A DNA stretch of 64,000 bases from assembly GCF_900142755.1 (NCBI RefSeq), contig NZ_FRCA01000002.1:334823-398822 (forward strand), given 5' to 3'. Numbering within the stretch: the first letter of the stretch is position 1; the number at the start of each line of letters is the position of its first letter. Under the pieces are notes generated by a model that saw only the letters and a program-made list of their open reading frames with translations, was not told the DNA's origin and searched no databases. This document shows, in pieces, positions 50,795 through 59,072 of the stretch. This stretch comes from Halomonas cupida. GTDB lineage: Bacteria > Pseudomonadota > Gammaproteobacteria > Pseudomonadales > Halomonadaceae. A program made the position numbers and the translations under genes.

Positions 50795-51418
50795 ATGACC
50801 GACGCATCCGGTTCTTCCGCTGCACGACAGGACGCCCCCAGCCGTTCAGCGCCGACAGCCGATATTGCCAGGCTCAACGACCTGCTCCAGCGTGTGGCAC
50901 ACAAGGACCGCGATGCCTTTGCCCTGCTCTACGCAACAACATCCGCGAAACTCTTCGGCACGGTGCTGCGTATCTTGAGCAACAAGGGATTGCAGAATCA
51001 TCGCGGACTCGCGGAAGACATCGTCCAGGAGGCCTACGTCAACATCTGGCAGAAGGCCGCCCAGTTCGACGCCCGCAAGGCCTCACCGATCACCTGGCTG
51101 GTAACCATTGCTCGCCATGGCGCCATCGACTACCTGCGTCGCCAACCCGCCAGCCAGCCGGAAGGCGATGACGTCCTGAACCAGACCGCCTCCAGTGACC
51201 CCGGCGCCCAGGCACATCTCGAGCATCAGCAGGACGCCCAACGCCTGTACCAGTGTCTGGATGAACTGGAGCGGGATCGTCGCGAGATGGTACGACTCGC
51301 CTATCTGGATGGCTGGTCACGGGCCGACCTGGCCACACAGTTCAACCAACCGGTGAATACCATCAAGACCTGGCTGCATCGTGCGCTCAAGCAACTCAAG
51401 GGGTGTTTGTCATCATGA
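50795..51418 (+). CDS. ECF-type RNA polymerase sigma factor (SigK/RpoE-like)
   Basis: A 207-aa sigma factor. Region 2 about 35-105 (FALLYATTSAKLFGTVLRIL, AEDIVQEAYVNIWQKAAQFD, PITWLVTIARHGAIDYLRR) and region 4 about 145-200 (CLDELERDRREMVRLAYLDG, WSRADLATQFNQPVNTIKTW). ATG 50795 with AGGAAC 6-7 nt upstream. Overlaps the anti-sigma gene by 4 nt. Together with the exported DUF7282 protein it forms a three-gene module. Confidence 0.92.
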   Translation: MTDASGSSAARQDAPSRSAPTADIARLNDLLQRVAHKDRDAFALLYATTSAKLFGTVLRILSNKGLQNHRGLAEDIVQEAYVNIWQKAAQFDARKASPITWLVTIARHGAIDYLRRQPASQPEGDDVLNQTASSDPGAQAHLEHQQDAQRLYQCLDELERDRREMVRLAYLDGWSRADLATQFNQPVNTIKTWLHRALKQLKGCLSS

Positions 51419-52173
51419 ACGAACACGACGATCTCGACATGCTGGCCGCAGAATTCGTGCTGGGCACACTGGATTCCCGCGAACGCGCGCTGGTTGAACA
51501 GCGACGCCAACAGGAACCCGAGCTGGAGGCCTTGATCGAGCTCTGGCAGCAGCGTCTGGCGCCGCTCGGTGACGAGGTACAGGATATCGTCCCCGGCCCT
51601 GGATTGCTGGCACGCATCGAGCAGCGCATCGAAACACTGGAGAACGGCACCCAGCAGCCGACAACCAGCACTCGCGAAGAGGACAACCGTGTTGTCGCGC
51701 TCCACAAACGCCTCAGATTCTGGCAGTGGAGCACCGGGCTGACCTCCGCTGCAGCACTGGTGCTGGTGGGCGTTCTGCTTGCCCAGATCCTGCAGCCTTC
51801 GACACCACAGTCCTTCGTGGCCGTCTTCCAGCAGAACGACCAGCAACCGGCCTTCATGCTCACCGTCGATCTCGAGAGCCGTCAGTTACAAGTTCAGGCG
51901 GTAACTGCCGAGCCACTTTCCGGCCAGTCCTACCAGCTCTGGATCAAGGAGCCATCTCTTGGCCCGAAACCGCATTCCGTGGGCGTACTGACCGACGATA
52001 TGAGACTCCAGAGCACCGCACTTCAAGAGTACGACCCGGACCTGCTCAGGAACGCGACCTTCGGCATCAGCGTCGAGCCGGAAGGCGGCTCCCCCACCGG
52101 ACAACCCACTGGCCCGGCCATACACGGCTACCTCTACTCCACTGCCGACGAGGATGGCCAACACAGTCTGTAG
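51415..52173 (+). CDS. RskA-family anti-sigma factor
   Basis: A 252-aa single-pass membrane protein. The N-terminal ~90 residues are the sigma-binding anti-sigma domain (LDMLAAEFVLGTLDSRERAL, EPELEALIELWQQRLAPLGD); there is no HxxxCxxC zinc motif. TM segment about 108-128 (STGLTSAAALVLVGVLLAQI). The periplasmic ~120 residues are of the RskA C-terminal type (SYQLWIKEPSLGPKPHSVGV, FGISVEPEGGSPTGQPTGP). Translation is coupled to the sigma gene by ATGA overlap. It should release the sigma factor on an envelope signal. Confidence 0.9.
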   Translation: MNEHDDLDMLAAEFVLGTLDSRERALVEQRRQQEPELEALIELWQQRLAPLGDEVQDIVPGPGLLARIEQRIETLENGTQQPTTSTREEDNRVVALHKRLRFWQWSTGLTSAAALVLVGVLLAQILQPSTPQSFVAVFQQNDQQPAFMLTVDLESRQLQVQAVTAEPLSGQSYQLWIKEPSLGPKPHSVGVLTDDMRLQSTALQEYDPDLLRNATFGISVEPEGGSPTGQPTGPAIHGYLYSTADEDGQHSL

Positions 52174-52189
52174 ATTTTTTCACCATGGC

Positions 52190-52215
52190 TGAAACCTTCC
52201 GGGATTTCTCTCGTA
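52190..52215 (+). promoter_or_regulatory. Candidate ECF sigma promoter for the DUF7282 gene
   Basis: TGAAAC (52190-52195), 16-nt spacer, CGTA (52212-52215): the AAC/CGT pattern common to ECF promoters, 69 nt before the DUF7282 start codon. It would let the adjacent sigma factor drive this exported protein. Confidence 0.5.
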
Positions 52216-52283
52216 GCTACGGGCACACCCATCGAAAACCACTTCAATCAGATGGGTCGTGCCCTCAAAGCAAGGAGAGAACG

Positions 52284-52745
52284 ATGATCAAGCAACTCGT
52301 TTCCAGCGCCATTGTTTCTGCGTCTCTGATCGCTGGAGCATCCGTAGTGCTTGCCGCCCATCATGCGGAGGACATGTCGGAAGAAGGTCATGAAGGCCAC
52401 ATGGAGCTGGGCGTCTGGGCTGAGGATCAATCCGTTGCCGATGGAGCCGTCTCGGCGCAGAAGATCACGGCCGATGCCAACGGCTGGCTGGTGGTGCACC
52501 GTACCGACGAGAGCCACAAACCCGGTCCCGTGGTCGGCTATGCCCCTCTCAGAGCTGGCGAGAATACGGACGTGACCGCCCTGCTCACCGAATCCGTCGC
52601 CTCCGGCGATCACCTGATGTTGATGCTCCACGGTGAGGATGGCGGCACGCAGGCTGGCGTATTCGAATACACGCTGGGCGCCACAGAAGACGGCCCGGTC
52701 AAGGTCGACGACAACCTGGTGATGACCGTTATCACCGCCATGTAA
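52284..52745 (+). CDS. Exported DUF7282-like protein
   Basis: A 153-aa protein with a signal peptide (about 1-26, ASVVLA|AHHAE), a His/Glu-rich start of the mature chain (HHAEDMSEEGHEGHMELGVW), then a compact ~110-residue domain: VSAQKITADANGWLVVHRTD, GPVVGYAPLRAGENTDVTA, LMLMLHGEDGG and a final VMTVI. This pattern matches DUF7282, known from haloarchaea and bacteria and of unknown function. AAGGAGA precedes the ATG. The His-rich tail might bind metal. Likely the main output of the ECF sigma module. Confidence 0.7.
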   Translation: MIKQLVSSAIVSASLIAGASVVLAAHHAEDMSEEGHEGHMELGVWAEDQSVADGAVSAQKITADANGWLVVHRTDESHKPGPVVGYAPLRAGENTDVTALLTESVASGDHLMLMLHGEDGGTQAGVFEYTLGATEDGPVKVDDNLVMTVITAM

Positions 52746-52786
52746 GCGCTGAACACAATCAGCAGAAATACAATCAGCAGAAACAC

Positions 52787-52811
52787 GAACGGGGCCACAT
52801 GAGCCCCGTTC
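52787..52811 (+). terminator. Terminator after the DUF7282 gene
   Basis: GAACGGGGC (52787-52795) pairs with GCCCCGTTC (52803-52811); 9-bp perfect stem, 7-nt loop, 41 nt after the stop. Confidence 0.65.
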
Positions 52812-52935
52812 CTGTGTTGAGTGGTTGGTGCCGGAATAGACCAGCCCCACTGCCAAACCATCCGACAAACGGCTTTCAGCAGATCAACAGCCGTCCCTGG
52901 GCTGCTGAAGCGCCACCGCCTCTTCGAAAGCCCGG

Positions 52936-53136
52936 TTACTTTTTCCCCAGTAGCGTCCAGACCCCAACGGCAACAACCACACCGAAGACCTTGGTCACAA
53001 TCTGCCAATCGGCCACAAACGAAAAGAGCGGACCATTGGCCAACGCCTCCTGGGCCCGTGTCACAAAGACCACGAAGGCGATTGCCACCACCAGCGCCAC
53101 TGCTACGCGAAAGAGTGCGTACACCATCACCTCCAT
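52936..53136 (-). CDS. Small two-TM membrane protein, unknown
   Basis: A 66-aa hydrophobic protein: TM1 about 8-26 (FRVAVALVVAIAFVVFV), TM2 about 45-62 (VTKVFGVVVAVGVWTLLG), ending KK. GGAG is 13 nt before the ATG at 53136; an in-frame ATG three codons later has GGAGG only 2 nt away, so the start is uncertain. Convergent with the DUF7282 gene. I do not recognise a family. Codon use and strong membrane pattern support it being real. Confidence 0.6.
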   Translation of the reverse strand: MEVMVYALFRVAVALVVAIAFVVFVTRAQEALANGPLFSFVADWQIVTKVFGVVVAVGVWTLLGKK

Positions 53137-53352
53137 ATGAATGTCCCGGCTCCTTTAACCTCAGCCTATACCCTCAGCCCCTTGAATCAAGCACTTCCAA
53201 CGCATATTTCACCAAGAGCTCTCCATGGAAAAAGCACCGGCGCTGAGCCGTGAAGCCCTGCCGCGCCTGGGGTTTTACAACAGTTGGGGATCAGGAGAGC
53301 CGCGTCACGTGGCATGAAGTGGCGTACTGACGAGAGTGGCTGCGGCTGTACT
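53137..53352. other. Gap before repeat copy C
   Basis: A 30-codon plus frame at 53225-53317 (begins MEKAPALSREALPRLGFYNS) has a weak AAGAG 7 nt upstream. It could be a small gene or the stump of a gene cut by repeat insertion, but I cannot support either. Nothing else is visible. Confidence 0.3.
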
Positions 53353-53522
53353 ATTAACATGGCAATCAAATAGCTCATCCTGATCGATTTGATTGTCGTC
53401 CGCACCACATGGCGCAGATGCGCGGATCTGCTGGTGTGGTGCGGTCTCGCGTCGGCCTGATGGCCGACGGCGGCACGTCCCTGTGCCGCCATTAACCCAA
53501 CATGAAAGCATGCCGGGTTAAT
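53353..53522 (-). repeat. 171-bp structured repeat, full copy C
   Basis: 170 bp, same orientation as copy B, inverted to A. Ends are CTATTAAC and GTTAATAG, an 8-bp terminal inverted repeat in this copy. All five stems are kept; one base is missing within stem-loop 4. It lies immediately upstream of the degraded aldehyde dehydrogenase gene. Confidence 0.9.
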
Positions 53523-53536
53523 AGCACACCCAGCTC

Positions 53537-54093
53537 ATGTCGACAGTATGGGATGTGATGATCGGGGGAAGCTGGAACGCTGAAGCCGCATACTTCATGA
53601 GTCTGGAACGCGAAATGCTGGTGCTCCGCCTGCTAGTGGAGCTGATGATAGAGGACACCCAGCGGCAGGCACCAGATCAATCGGTTCTGTCCCCTCAGCA
53701 CCTTATTTCGACGGTTGGAGCGGCCAGCTCGAATCTGTTCCGGATCCAAAGCATCCGACAGGTGGCCAAGGCTGGTTCTTCGAGCCTGCCGTGATCGACC
53801 GACTAGAAAGAGACGACCGCCTGGTCCAGGAAGAGCTCTTCGGGCCGGTGCTGGCGATGCAGGTAATCAGCAACGACGAGGAAGCCCTCGCCATGGCTAA
53901 CGGCACCGACTATGGTCTGTGCGCCTGGCCGGCCGCCGAGATCGGCGCTGGCCAGGTCACCATCAATAAGTACTTCGCCGGTGGAATCTACGCACCTGCA
54001 GGCGGCACAAAGCACTCCGGCTTCGGCCGAGAGAAAGGATGGTTGGCACTGGACAACTACCTGCGTAACAAGAACGTGACTGTAAAGCTTTAA
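53537..54093 (+). pseudogene. Degraded aldehyde dehydrogenase gene
   Basis: Two pieces in different frames. The 5' piece (53537 to about 53680) reads VMIGGSWNAEAA and SLEREMLVLRLLVELMIEDT, like an ALDH N terminus. The 3' piece (from about 53737, through 53791, to 54093) reads GGQGWFFEPAVID, VQEELFGPVLAMQV, GAGQVTINKYFAGGIYAPAG and GTKHSGFGREKGWLAL, an ALDH C terminus. The middle, with the catalytic Glu and Cys, is missing, and about 16-20 further residues are deleted between NGTDYGLCA and IGAGQV. It cannot be a working enzyme. Repeat copy C lies just upstream. Confidence 0.8.
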
Positions 54094-54119
54094 AATCTCG
54101 ACTCGTGCCTGACGTCATC

Positions 54120-54140
54120 GCACCACTGCCCCGGTGGTGC
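54120..54140. terminator. Bidirectional hairpin between ALDH remnant and lyase gene
   Basis: GCACCAC (54120-54126) and GTGGTGC (54134-54140), 7-bp stem, 7-nt loop, 18 nt past the lyase stop on the minus strand. Confidence 0.5.
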
Positions 54141-54158
54141 GGCCGCTCATAACGGGCA

Positions 54159-55025
54159 CTAATTGACTGCATATCGCTCGGCAGTTTCCAGCATCTCCGG
54201 TAACCCTACGGCTCGGTTCAACTCATCAAACCCGGCCATTCGGTCGCGAAAGGGCTCGGTGGTACCGTGAGCCTTGAGGCTCTCGAAGTAAGCGATGACC
54301 TGGCGGCTCACCGCTCTTGCCAACCCGCCGGGGAAGATCACCAGCTTGAAGCCGATCTCGGCCAGCTCATCAGCACTGGCTGCCGGGGTGCGGCCACCTT
54401 CCACCATATTGGCCAACAGTGGCACCCTCTGGCCGAAATGTTCGGTTATCATCCGCTGTTGCTCAAGGGATTGCGGCGCCTCAATGAATAATACGTCGGC
54501 GCCTGCCTCCAGGTAGCGCTCGGCCCGCTCCAGCGCCGCGGTGATGCCTTCGACAGCAATCCCGTCGGTACGGGCAATGATCTGGGTCGCCTCGCTGTAC
54601 CGTGCATCCGCCGCCGCCTGAATCTTGCCTACCATTTCATCGGCGGAGATCAGCGATTTACCGCTGAGGTGCCCGCAGCGCTTGGGAAAGGTTTGGTCCT
54701 CTAGCTGAATGGCCGACGCTCCACTGCGTTCGAACATCCGCATGGTACGCTGCACATTGAGCGCGTTACCGTAGCCGGTATCAGCGTCTACGATCAGTGC
54801 AGCATCGACGCGGTCGCGAATGGCCGCGATACTGTCGGCAACCTCGGTCATGGTCACGAGTCCCAGGTCGGGCCGCCCCAACTGGGTATAGGCCAGGCTT
54901 GCGCCGGAGAGATACAGGCAGTCGAAACCCGCCTGAGTCGCCAGGTTGGCCGTGAATGGATCATAGACTCCCGGCGCAACGACAGCTCCCTCGGCTTGGT
55001 CGATCAGCATCGCTAACGGCGTCAT
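54159..55025 (-). CDS. PEP mutase/isocitrate lyase-superfamily lyase (2,3-dimethylmalate / methylisocitrate lyase-like)
   Basis: A 288-aa TIM-barrel enzyme that cleaves or forms C-C or P-C bonds next to a carboxylate. Motifs: GVYDPFTANLATQAGFDCLY, LSGASLAYTQLGRPD, Mg-site DADTGYGNALNV, IQLEDQTFPKRCGHLSGKSL with the catalytic KRCGH loop. KRCGH marks the lyase rather than the mutase branch. ATG 55025 has GAGGAAC 8 nt upstream. It is next to a GntR/UTRA gene and opposite a TTT/LeuCD-like operon. By analogy with Eubacterium barkeri Dml it may split a substituted malate into pyruvate and a short acid. Oxaloacetate decarboxylase is an alternative. Confidence 0.8.
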   Translation of the reverse strand: MTPLAMLIDQAEGAVVAPGVYDPFTANLATQAGFDCLYLSGASLAYTQLGRPDLGLVTMTEVADSIAAIRDRVDAALIVDADTGYGNALNVQRTMRMFERSGASAIQLEDQTFPKRCGHLSGKSLISADEMVGKIQAAADARYSEATQIIARTDGIAVEGITAALERAERYLEAGADVLFIEAPQSLEQQRMITEHFGQRVPLLANMVEGGRTPAASADELAEIGFKLVIFPGGLARAVSRQVIAYFESLKAHGTTEPFRDRMAGFDELNRAVGLPEMLETAERYAVN

Positions 55026-55065
55026 AGCAGTTCCTCTGTTGTGGTTATCGATCATTCAAAAGGCT

Positions 55066-55854
55066 TTATCGTGTCTCCCAGACGCACCTGTCGTCGTGCA
55101 TCTGGCGACCAAGCGACATCTGATGCTCGTAGGTATCGGGGCGGTAGTAGCCCTCGATGTACTCCACTGGGAGATCGTTCTCATCGAATACGATGCGACG
55201 AATGCAGAGCAAAGCATCTCCCGGCTCCATTTCCAGAACCTCCGCTTGCTTCGGCGTGGCTAGCTTGGCGGTGATGGACTGCTCGGCACGCGTGACTTTG
55301 GCGCCGGCGCGTTCGAGTAACAGCAACAGCGGTTGGTGGGTCAAATCGCCCTGATTGAAAGTGCGGCCGATAGCCTCGGGCACATAGGTCGTCAGAAGGG
55401 AGAATGGCGAATCACGATGGCTCCGAACCCGTATTGCCTTCTGCACCAGGGCACCCGGTGGGATCGCCAGTGCCTGGGAGACGTTGGCCGATGCCGCCAC
55501 GTAGTTGAAGTCGAGCACCCTGACTTCGGTCTTGAGGCCCATCGCGATCAAGTTCTCGATCACCCCTGAGATGCTCGCCTGAACCGGCGACGATTCATTG
55601 GATGCCACCGGAAAGGTTCCCTTGCCGCGGTAGCGCACCACTAAACCTTCACGATCCAGGCGTTCCATCGCCTTGCGAATGGTAATGCGTGACACCTGGA
55701 ACTGCTCGGTCAGCAACAGCTCGTTGGGCAACGGTTTATCAGGCGTGTAACGCCCCTCCAGAATCTCCTGCCGCAACACCAGATAGACACGATGGTGTTT
55801 TGGCCAAGGGTCGCTCGCCTCACCTGCAGCGTGCCGTTTCGCGTGCTCTACCAT
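55066..55854 (-). CDS. GntR-family regulator with UTRA domain
   Basis: A 262-aa regulator. Winged helix about residues 18-90 (HHRVYLVLRQEILEGRYTPD, LLLTEQFQVSRITIRKAMER, LDREGLVVRYRGKGTF); UTRA domain from ~100 (LDFNYVAASANVSQALAIPP, YVPEAIGRTFNQGDL, EMEPGDALLCIRRIVFDEND). ATG 55854 is 9 nt after GGAGG; ATG 55860 is only 3 nt after it. Divergent from tctC of system 3 and upstream of the lyase gene on the same strand, so it likely governs both halves of the pathway. Confidence 0.87.
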   Translation of the reverse strand: MVEHAKRHAAGEASDPWPKHHRVYLVLRQEILEGRYTPDKPLPNELLLTEQFQVSRITIRKAMERLDREGLVVRYRGKGTFPVASNESSPVQASISGVIENLIAMGLKTEVRVLDFNYVAASANVSQALAIPPGALVQKAIRVRSHRDSPFSLLTTYVPEAIGRTFNQGDLTHQPLLLLLERAGAKVTRAEQSITAKLATPKQAEVLEMEPGDALLCIRRIVFDENDLPVEYIEGYYRPDTYEHQMSLGRQMHDDRCVWETR

Positions 55855-55894
55855 TCTCATCTCCCTCCAATCGGGTTGCCGGTAAGCAACCGTC

Positions 55895-55909
55895 ATGTCC
55901 TATTGACAT
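55895..55909. promoter_or_regulatory. Palindrome ATGTC-N5-GACAT, candidate GntR/UTRA operator
   Basis: ATGTCCTATTGACAT lies 40 bp upstream of the GntR/UTRA start in the 132-bp divergent region. Arms are perfect; function inferred. Confidence 0.4.
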
Positions 55910-55986
55910 AACAAAAATACCATGCATCAATAGTCCATGCCAGTTCTTGGCCAAGGTCAACAATAACGACTCTGGAGAGACGCCAA

Positions 55987-57018
55987 ATGAACCACTTCAC
56001 GAAACCTCACCAGAAGCCTCTTGACTCAGAGATAAAGCGTGGCCTGCCTCAGCTGGCAGCTGGTATGTCCTGCCTCGTTTTAAGCATTGGAGTCGTCACC
56101 GCTGCCCAGGCGGATTGGCCGGAAGAGCCCATCGAAATTATCGTGCCCTTCGATGCTGGGGGCAGTGCGGATCGCGTGGCCCGAGGCCTCGCTGAGCACA
56201 TGTCGCCACGCTTCGATGTGCCGGTCAGTGTCGTTAACCGTGCCGGTGGAGCCGGTGCACTGGGTGCCACTTACTTTCAGCAGCAGCCCGCCGACGGACA
56301 GACCTTGTTGGTCATGCAAGCGACACCCTACCTGGCCAGCGCCATTGAGATCGGTGGAGCCCCGGTCAAATGGGAAGACTTCCAGCTGCTCAGCGCCCAA
56401 TGGAACGACTATGGAATCGTCGCCGTTCATAAGGACAGCCCGTACAAGAGCCTGGAAGAGCTGGTCGACGCCATGCGGGAACCCGGCGAATTGAGTTCCG
56501 GCATCATCGTCGGTAACGGCGGACACCTACAGACACTGGTGATGATGGATGCCCTCGACATCGAACATGACAACGTGCGCTTCGTAACTTACAGCGGCGG
56601 CGCCCCATTGCGCACGGCGCTGGCGGGCAATCAAGTCGACTTCGAGATCCTGGCCGCCGAAGCCGCGCTGACCATCAGCGATGAGGTTCGTGCACTGGCC
56701 GTGGTCAACAACCGACCTGGCGACAACTGGGACGCTCCACTCTTCAACGATGAGATGGCTGAGATGGGTGTCGACCCATTGCCACTGATCGGTGGCAACG
56801 TGACTGGTCTCATCGCTCACGCCTCATTGGAGGAGGAGCATCCCGAGCGTTATAAACGCATCGCTCAGGTTTACAAGGAAACCCTGCAAAGCGATGAGTT
56901 CCGGGAGTGGGCAGCCGAAGCATCAGTTGGCGCTGACTGGGTGACTCCGGAGGAAAGTCAGGCGCTGATCGACGAAGCCTATGAGGTGGTCAAACAGTAC
57001 GCTCCGCTGCTCAAGTGA
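55987..57018 (+). CDS. tctC: TTT-family solute receptor (TctC), system 3
   Basis: A 343-aa periplasmic receptor. A long N-terminal region holds a signal peptide (hydrophobic core MSCLVLSIGVVTAAQA, cut near residue 42 before DWPEEP). Motifs: WPEEPIEIIVPFDAGGSADR, VNRAGGAGALGATYFQQQPA, DGQTLLVMQATPYL. GGAGAG lies about 8 nt before the ATG. Operon: tctC-tctB-tctA-leuC-like-leuD-like. The hydro-lyase genes suggest the ligand is an unsaturated or hydroxy dicarboxylate. Confidence 0.85.
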   Translation: MNHFTKPHQKPLDSEIKRGLPQLAAGMSCLVLSIGVVTAAQADWPEEPIEIIVPFDAGGSADRVARGLAEHMSPRFDVPVSVVNRAGGAGALGATYFQQQPADGQTLLVMQATPYLASAIEIGGAPVKWEDFQLLSAQWNDYGIVAVHKDSPYKSLEELVDAMREPGELSSGIIVGNGGHLQTLVMMDALDIEHDNVRFVTYSGGAPLRTALAGNQVDFEILAAEAALTISDEVRALAVVNNRPGDNWDAPLFNDEMAEMGVDPLPLIGGNVTGLIAHASLEEEHPERYKRIAQVYKETLQSDEFREWAAEASVGADWVTPEESQALIDEAYEVVKQYAPLLK

Positions 57019-57052
57019 TACGGGGCCACTCAAAGCAAGTAGGGGGTGCAGC

Positions 57053-57535
57053 ATGGCATCGGAGAATCGGAAAGAGCAGTTTCCCTTGGGTAACGTACTG
57101 TTCGCCCTGGCGCTGGCAGCGGCATTCGGTTACTACGCCCATGATGTACACGCCGATGCCCGCGGCGTCACTGACTGGCTGTTGATCGTTCCAGCAGCGG
57201 GTATCGGTATCACCGCGCTGCTGATCAATGCGGGGACCAAGGTCACCGACTGGTATCGCCGCCGCCATATGCCTGCCCACGATGCCTCAAACAGCACGTC
57301 AGGTGCCTCCCCCATGCCCGCCGTGCTGTTCATGGGGCTTCTAACGCTGTATGTGGCACTGATTCCCACCATCGGATTCGATCTAGGCAGCTTTGTGTTC
57401 ATCAGCCTGGCCCTTTATCTACAGGGCGAGAAACGCTGGTGGGCCATTCTCGGTTTTTCCCTTGCGGTATCGGCGCTTGTCGTAATGGTGTTCATCGAGT
57501 TGCTGAACGTCCGTCTTCCCACGCTGCTGATCTAG
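57053..57535 (+). CDS. tctB: TTT-family small permease subunit (TctB), system 3
   Basis: A 160-aa membrane protein with four hydrophobic segments (about 11-28, 41-60, 86-108, 115-155). ATG 57053 has AGGGGG upstream; the in-frame upstream extension overlaps tctC and is not real. The Ser/His-rich loop near residues 70-85 is cytoplasmic. Position between tctC and tctA supports the call. Confidence 0.8.
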   Translation: MASENRKEQFPLGNVLFALALAAAFGYYAHDVHADARGVTDWLLIVPAAGIGITALLINAGTKVTDWYRRRHMPAHDASNSTSGASPMPAVLFMGLLTLYVALIPTIGFDLGSFVFISLALYLQGEKRWWAILGFSLAVSALVVMVFIELLNVRLPTLLI

Positions 57536-57553
57536 CAGGAGGCATAACGCACC

Positions 57554-59056
57554 ATGATCAACGTCGATGCCTTCCAGGCAGCCATCAACTTGCTCAGCAC
57601 ACCTGGTGCCTGGCTGGTGGTGCCCCCGGGGCTGATCATCGGGCTATTCTTCGGCTCGATTCCCGGGCTCTCGATCTCGATCGCCATGGCCGTCTTCCTG
57701 CCGGCCACCCTGTATATGGACTTTCTGCCGGCGATCCTGTTTCTCACCGCCATCTTCACAGGAGGCGGCTTCGGCGGTGCCATTCCCGCCATCATGCTCA
57801 ATATCCCCGGCACGTCTTCATCAGTCGCTACCACCTTCGACGGCTACCCAATGGCTCGCCGTGGCGAACACGCCCAGGCACTCGGTATCGGCCTGGTTGG
57901 GTCGGTACTCGGCACCCTGGTGGGCTACGTTCTGCTACTGCTCACCGTTCAATCCATTTCTCACTGGGTATTGCGACTCGGTCCCACCGAGATGCTGGTA
58001 ATAGCGCTCTGGGGCGTCACGCTGATCGCCGTACTCAATGACGCCAGTATCTCCAAAGGAATCGCAGCGGGCATACTCGGCATCCTGATCAGTACCATCG
58101 GCTACAGCGACGCCGGCCAAATGCGAGGCACCTTCGGCAGCATGTACTTGCTGGATGGCATTCCGGCGATTCCTGCGCTGATCGGCTTCTTCGCTGCATC
58201 GGAACTGTTCAACCTTATCGGAAAGCAGTACATCGTCGATGACAGTCGTCTGCGCGTGGTCAAGTTCCGAAACATTCTCGGTGGCATGCGCCACGCCCTC
58301 GGCAAGCCTTTCCAGCTACTGCGGGGCGGTGTCATGGGAGCGGTTATCGGCGCCATTCCCGGGGTTGGCGCGAGTATCGCCAACCTTGCCGCCTATGCCA
58401 CCGCCAAGCAACGCTCAAAAGAGCCGGAATCTTTCGGCAAAGGCAATCCCGACGGATTGATGGCCGCCGAATCGGCCAACAGCAGCTCCGAAGGTGGTTC
58501 GATGATCACCCTGCTTGCCCTTGGCCTGCCCGGCGGCGCCGGTACCGCCGTACTGCTGGGTGCCTTCGCACTGCACAACGTTACCGGTGGTCCGCGCTTC
58601 ATCCGTGAGAATACCGATATCGTCTACGCACTGATCCTGGGCAACATGGCTCAGGCCCTGCTGTTGCTGTTCATCGGCAGCGTATTCATCTTTCTCGCCG
58701 GCTACATCGTCAAGCTATCGCTGAAACTGATGATCCCCATCGTCATGGTGCTTTCGGTCGTCGGTTCCTATGCCATCACCGGCAATATGGTTGGGCCGAT
58801 CACGGTGGTGGCCACCGGCATCATCGGTTGGCTGATGCGCCGCTACGGTTATCCGGTCGCGGCCACCGTCGTTGGCTTGTTGGTAGGTGGCATGGCGGAA
58901 GGGGAACTGGTGCGCAGCATGCAAATCAGCGGCGGTCATATCGGCTTCGTCACCGACCGTCCCATCACCCTGGTGTTACTCGCCTTGCTGCTGCTGTCGC
59001 TTGCGCCACGCATCATCAACGGCGTACTCAAACGCCGGCGTGCCGCGACCCAATGA
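57554..59056 (+). CDS. tctA: TTT-family large permease subunit (TctA), system 3
   Basis: A 500-aa permease with about 12 hydrophobic segments. Signatures: LIIGLFFGSIPGLSISIAMA, GGGFGGAIPAIMLNIPGTSS, FDGYPMARRGEHAQALGIG, and GAVIGAIPGVGASIANLAAY with AAESANSSSEGGSMITLLAL. AGGAGG lies 11 nt before the ATG. Sixteen nt separate its stop from the leuC-like start. Confidence 0.92.
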   Translation: MINVDAFQAAINLLSTPGAWLVVPPGLIIGLFFGSIPGLSISIAMAVFLPATLYMDFLPAILFLTAIFTGGGFGGAIPAIMLNIPGTSSSVATTFDGYPMARRGEHAQALGIGLVGSVLGTLVGYVLLLLTVQSISHWVLRLGPTEMLVIALWGVTLIAVLNDASISKGIAAGILGILISTIGYSDAGQMRGTFGSMYLLDGIPAIPALIGFFAASELFNLIGKQYIVDDSRLRVVKFRNILGGMRHALGKPFQLLRGGVMGAVIGAIPGVGASIANLAAYATAKQRSKEPESFGKGNPDGLMAAESANSSSEGGSMITLLALGLPGGAGTAVLLGAFALHNVTGGPRFIRENTDIVYALILGNMAQALLLLFIGSVFIFLAGYIVKLSLKLMIPIVMVLSVVGSYAITGNMVGPITVVATGIIGWLMRRYGYPVAATVVGLLVGGMAEGELVRSMQISGGHIGFVTDRPITLVLLALLLLSLAPRIINGVLKRRRAATQ

Positions 59057-59072
59057 GATTCGGAGGCCCAAT

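Noticed and set aside
51726..52283. Upstream extension of the DUF7282 gene
   Set aside because: The extension overlaps the anti-sigma gene in another frame; the signal peptide and AAGGAGA place the start at 52284.
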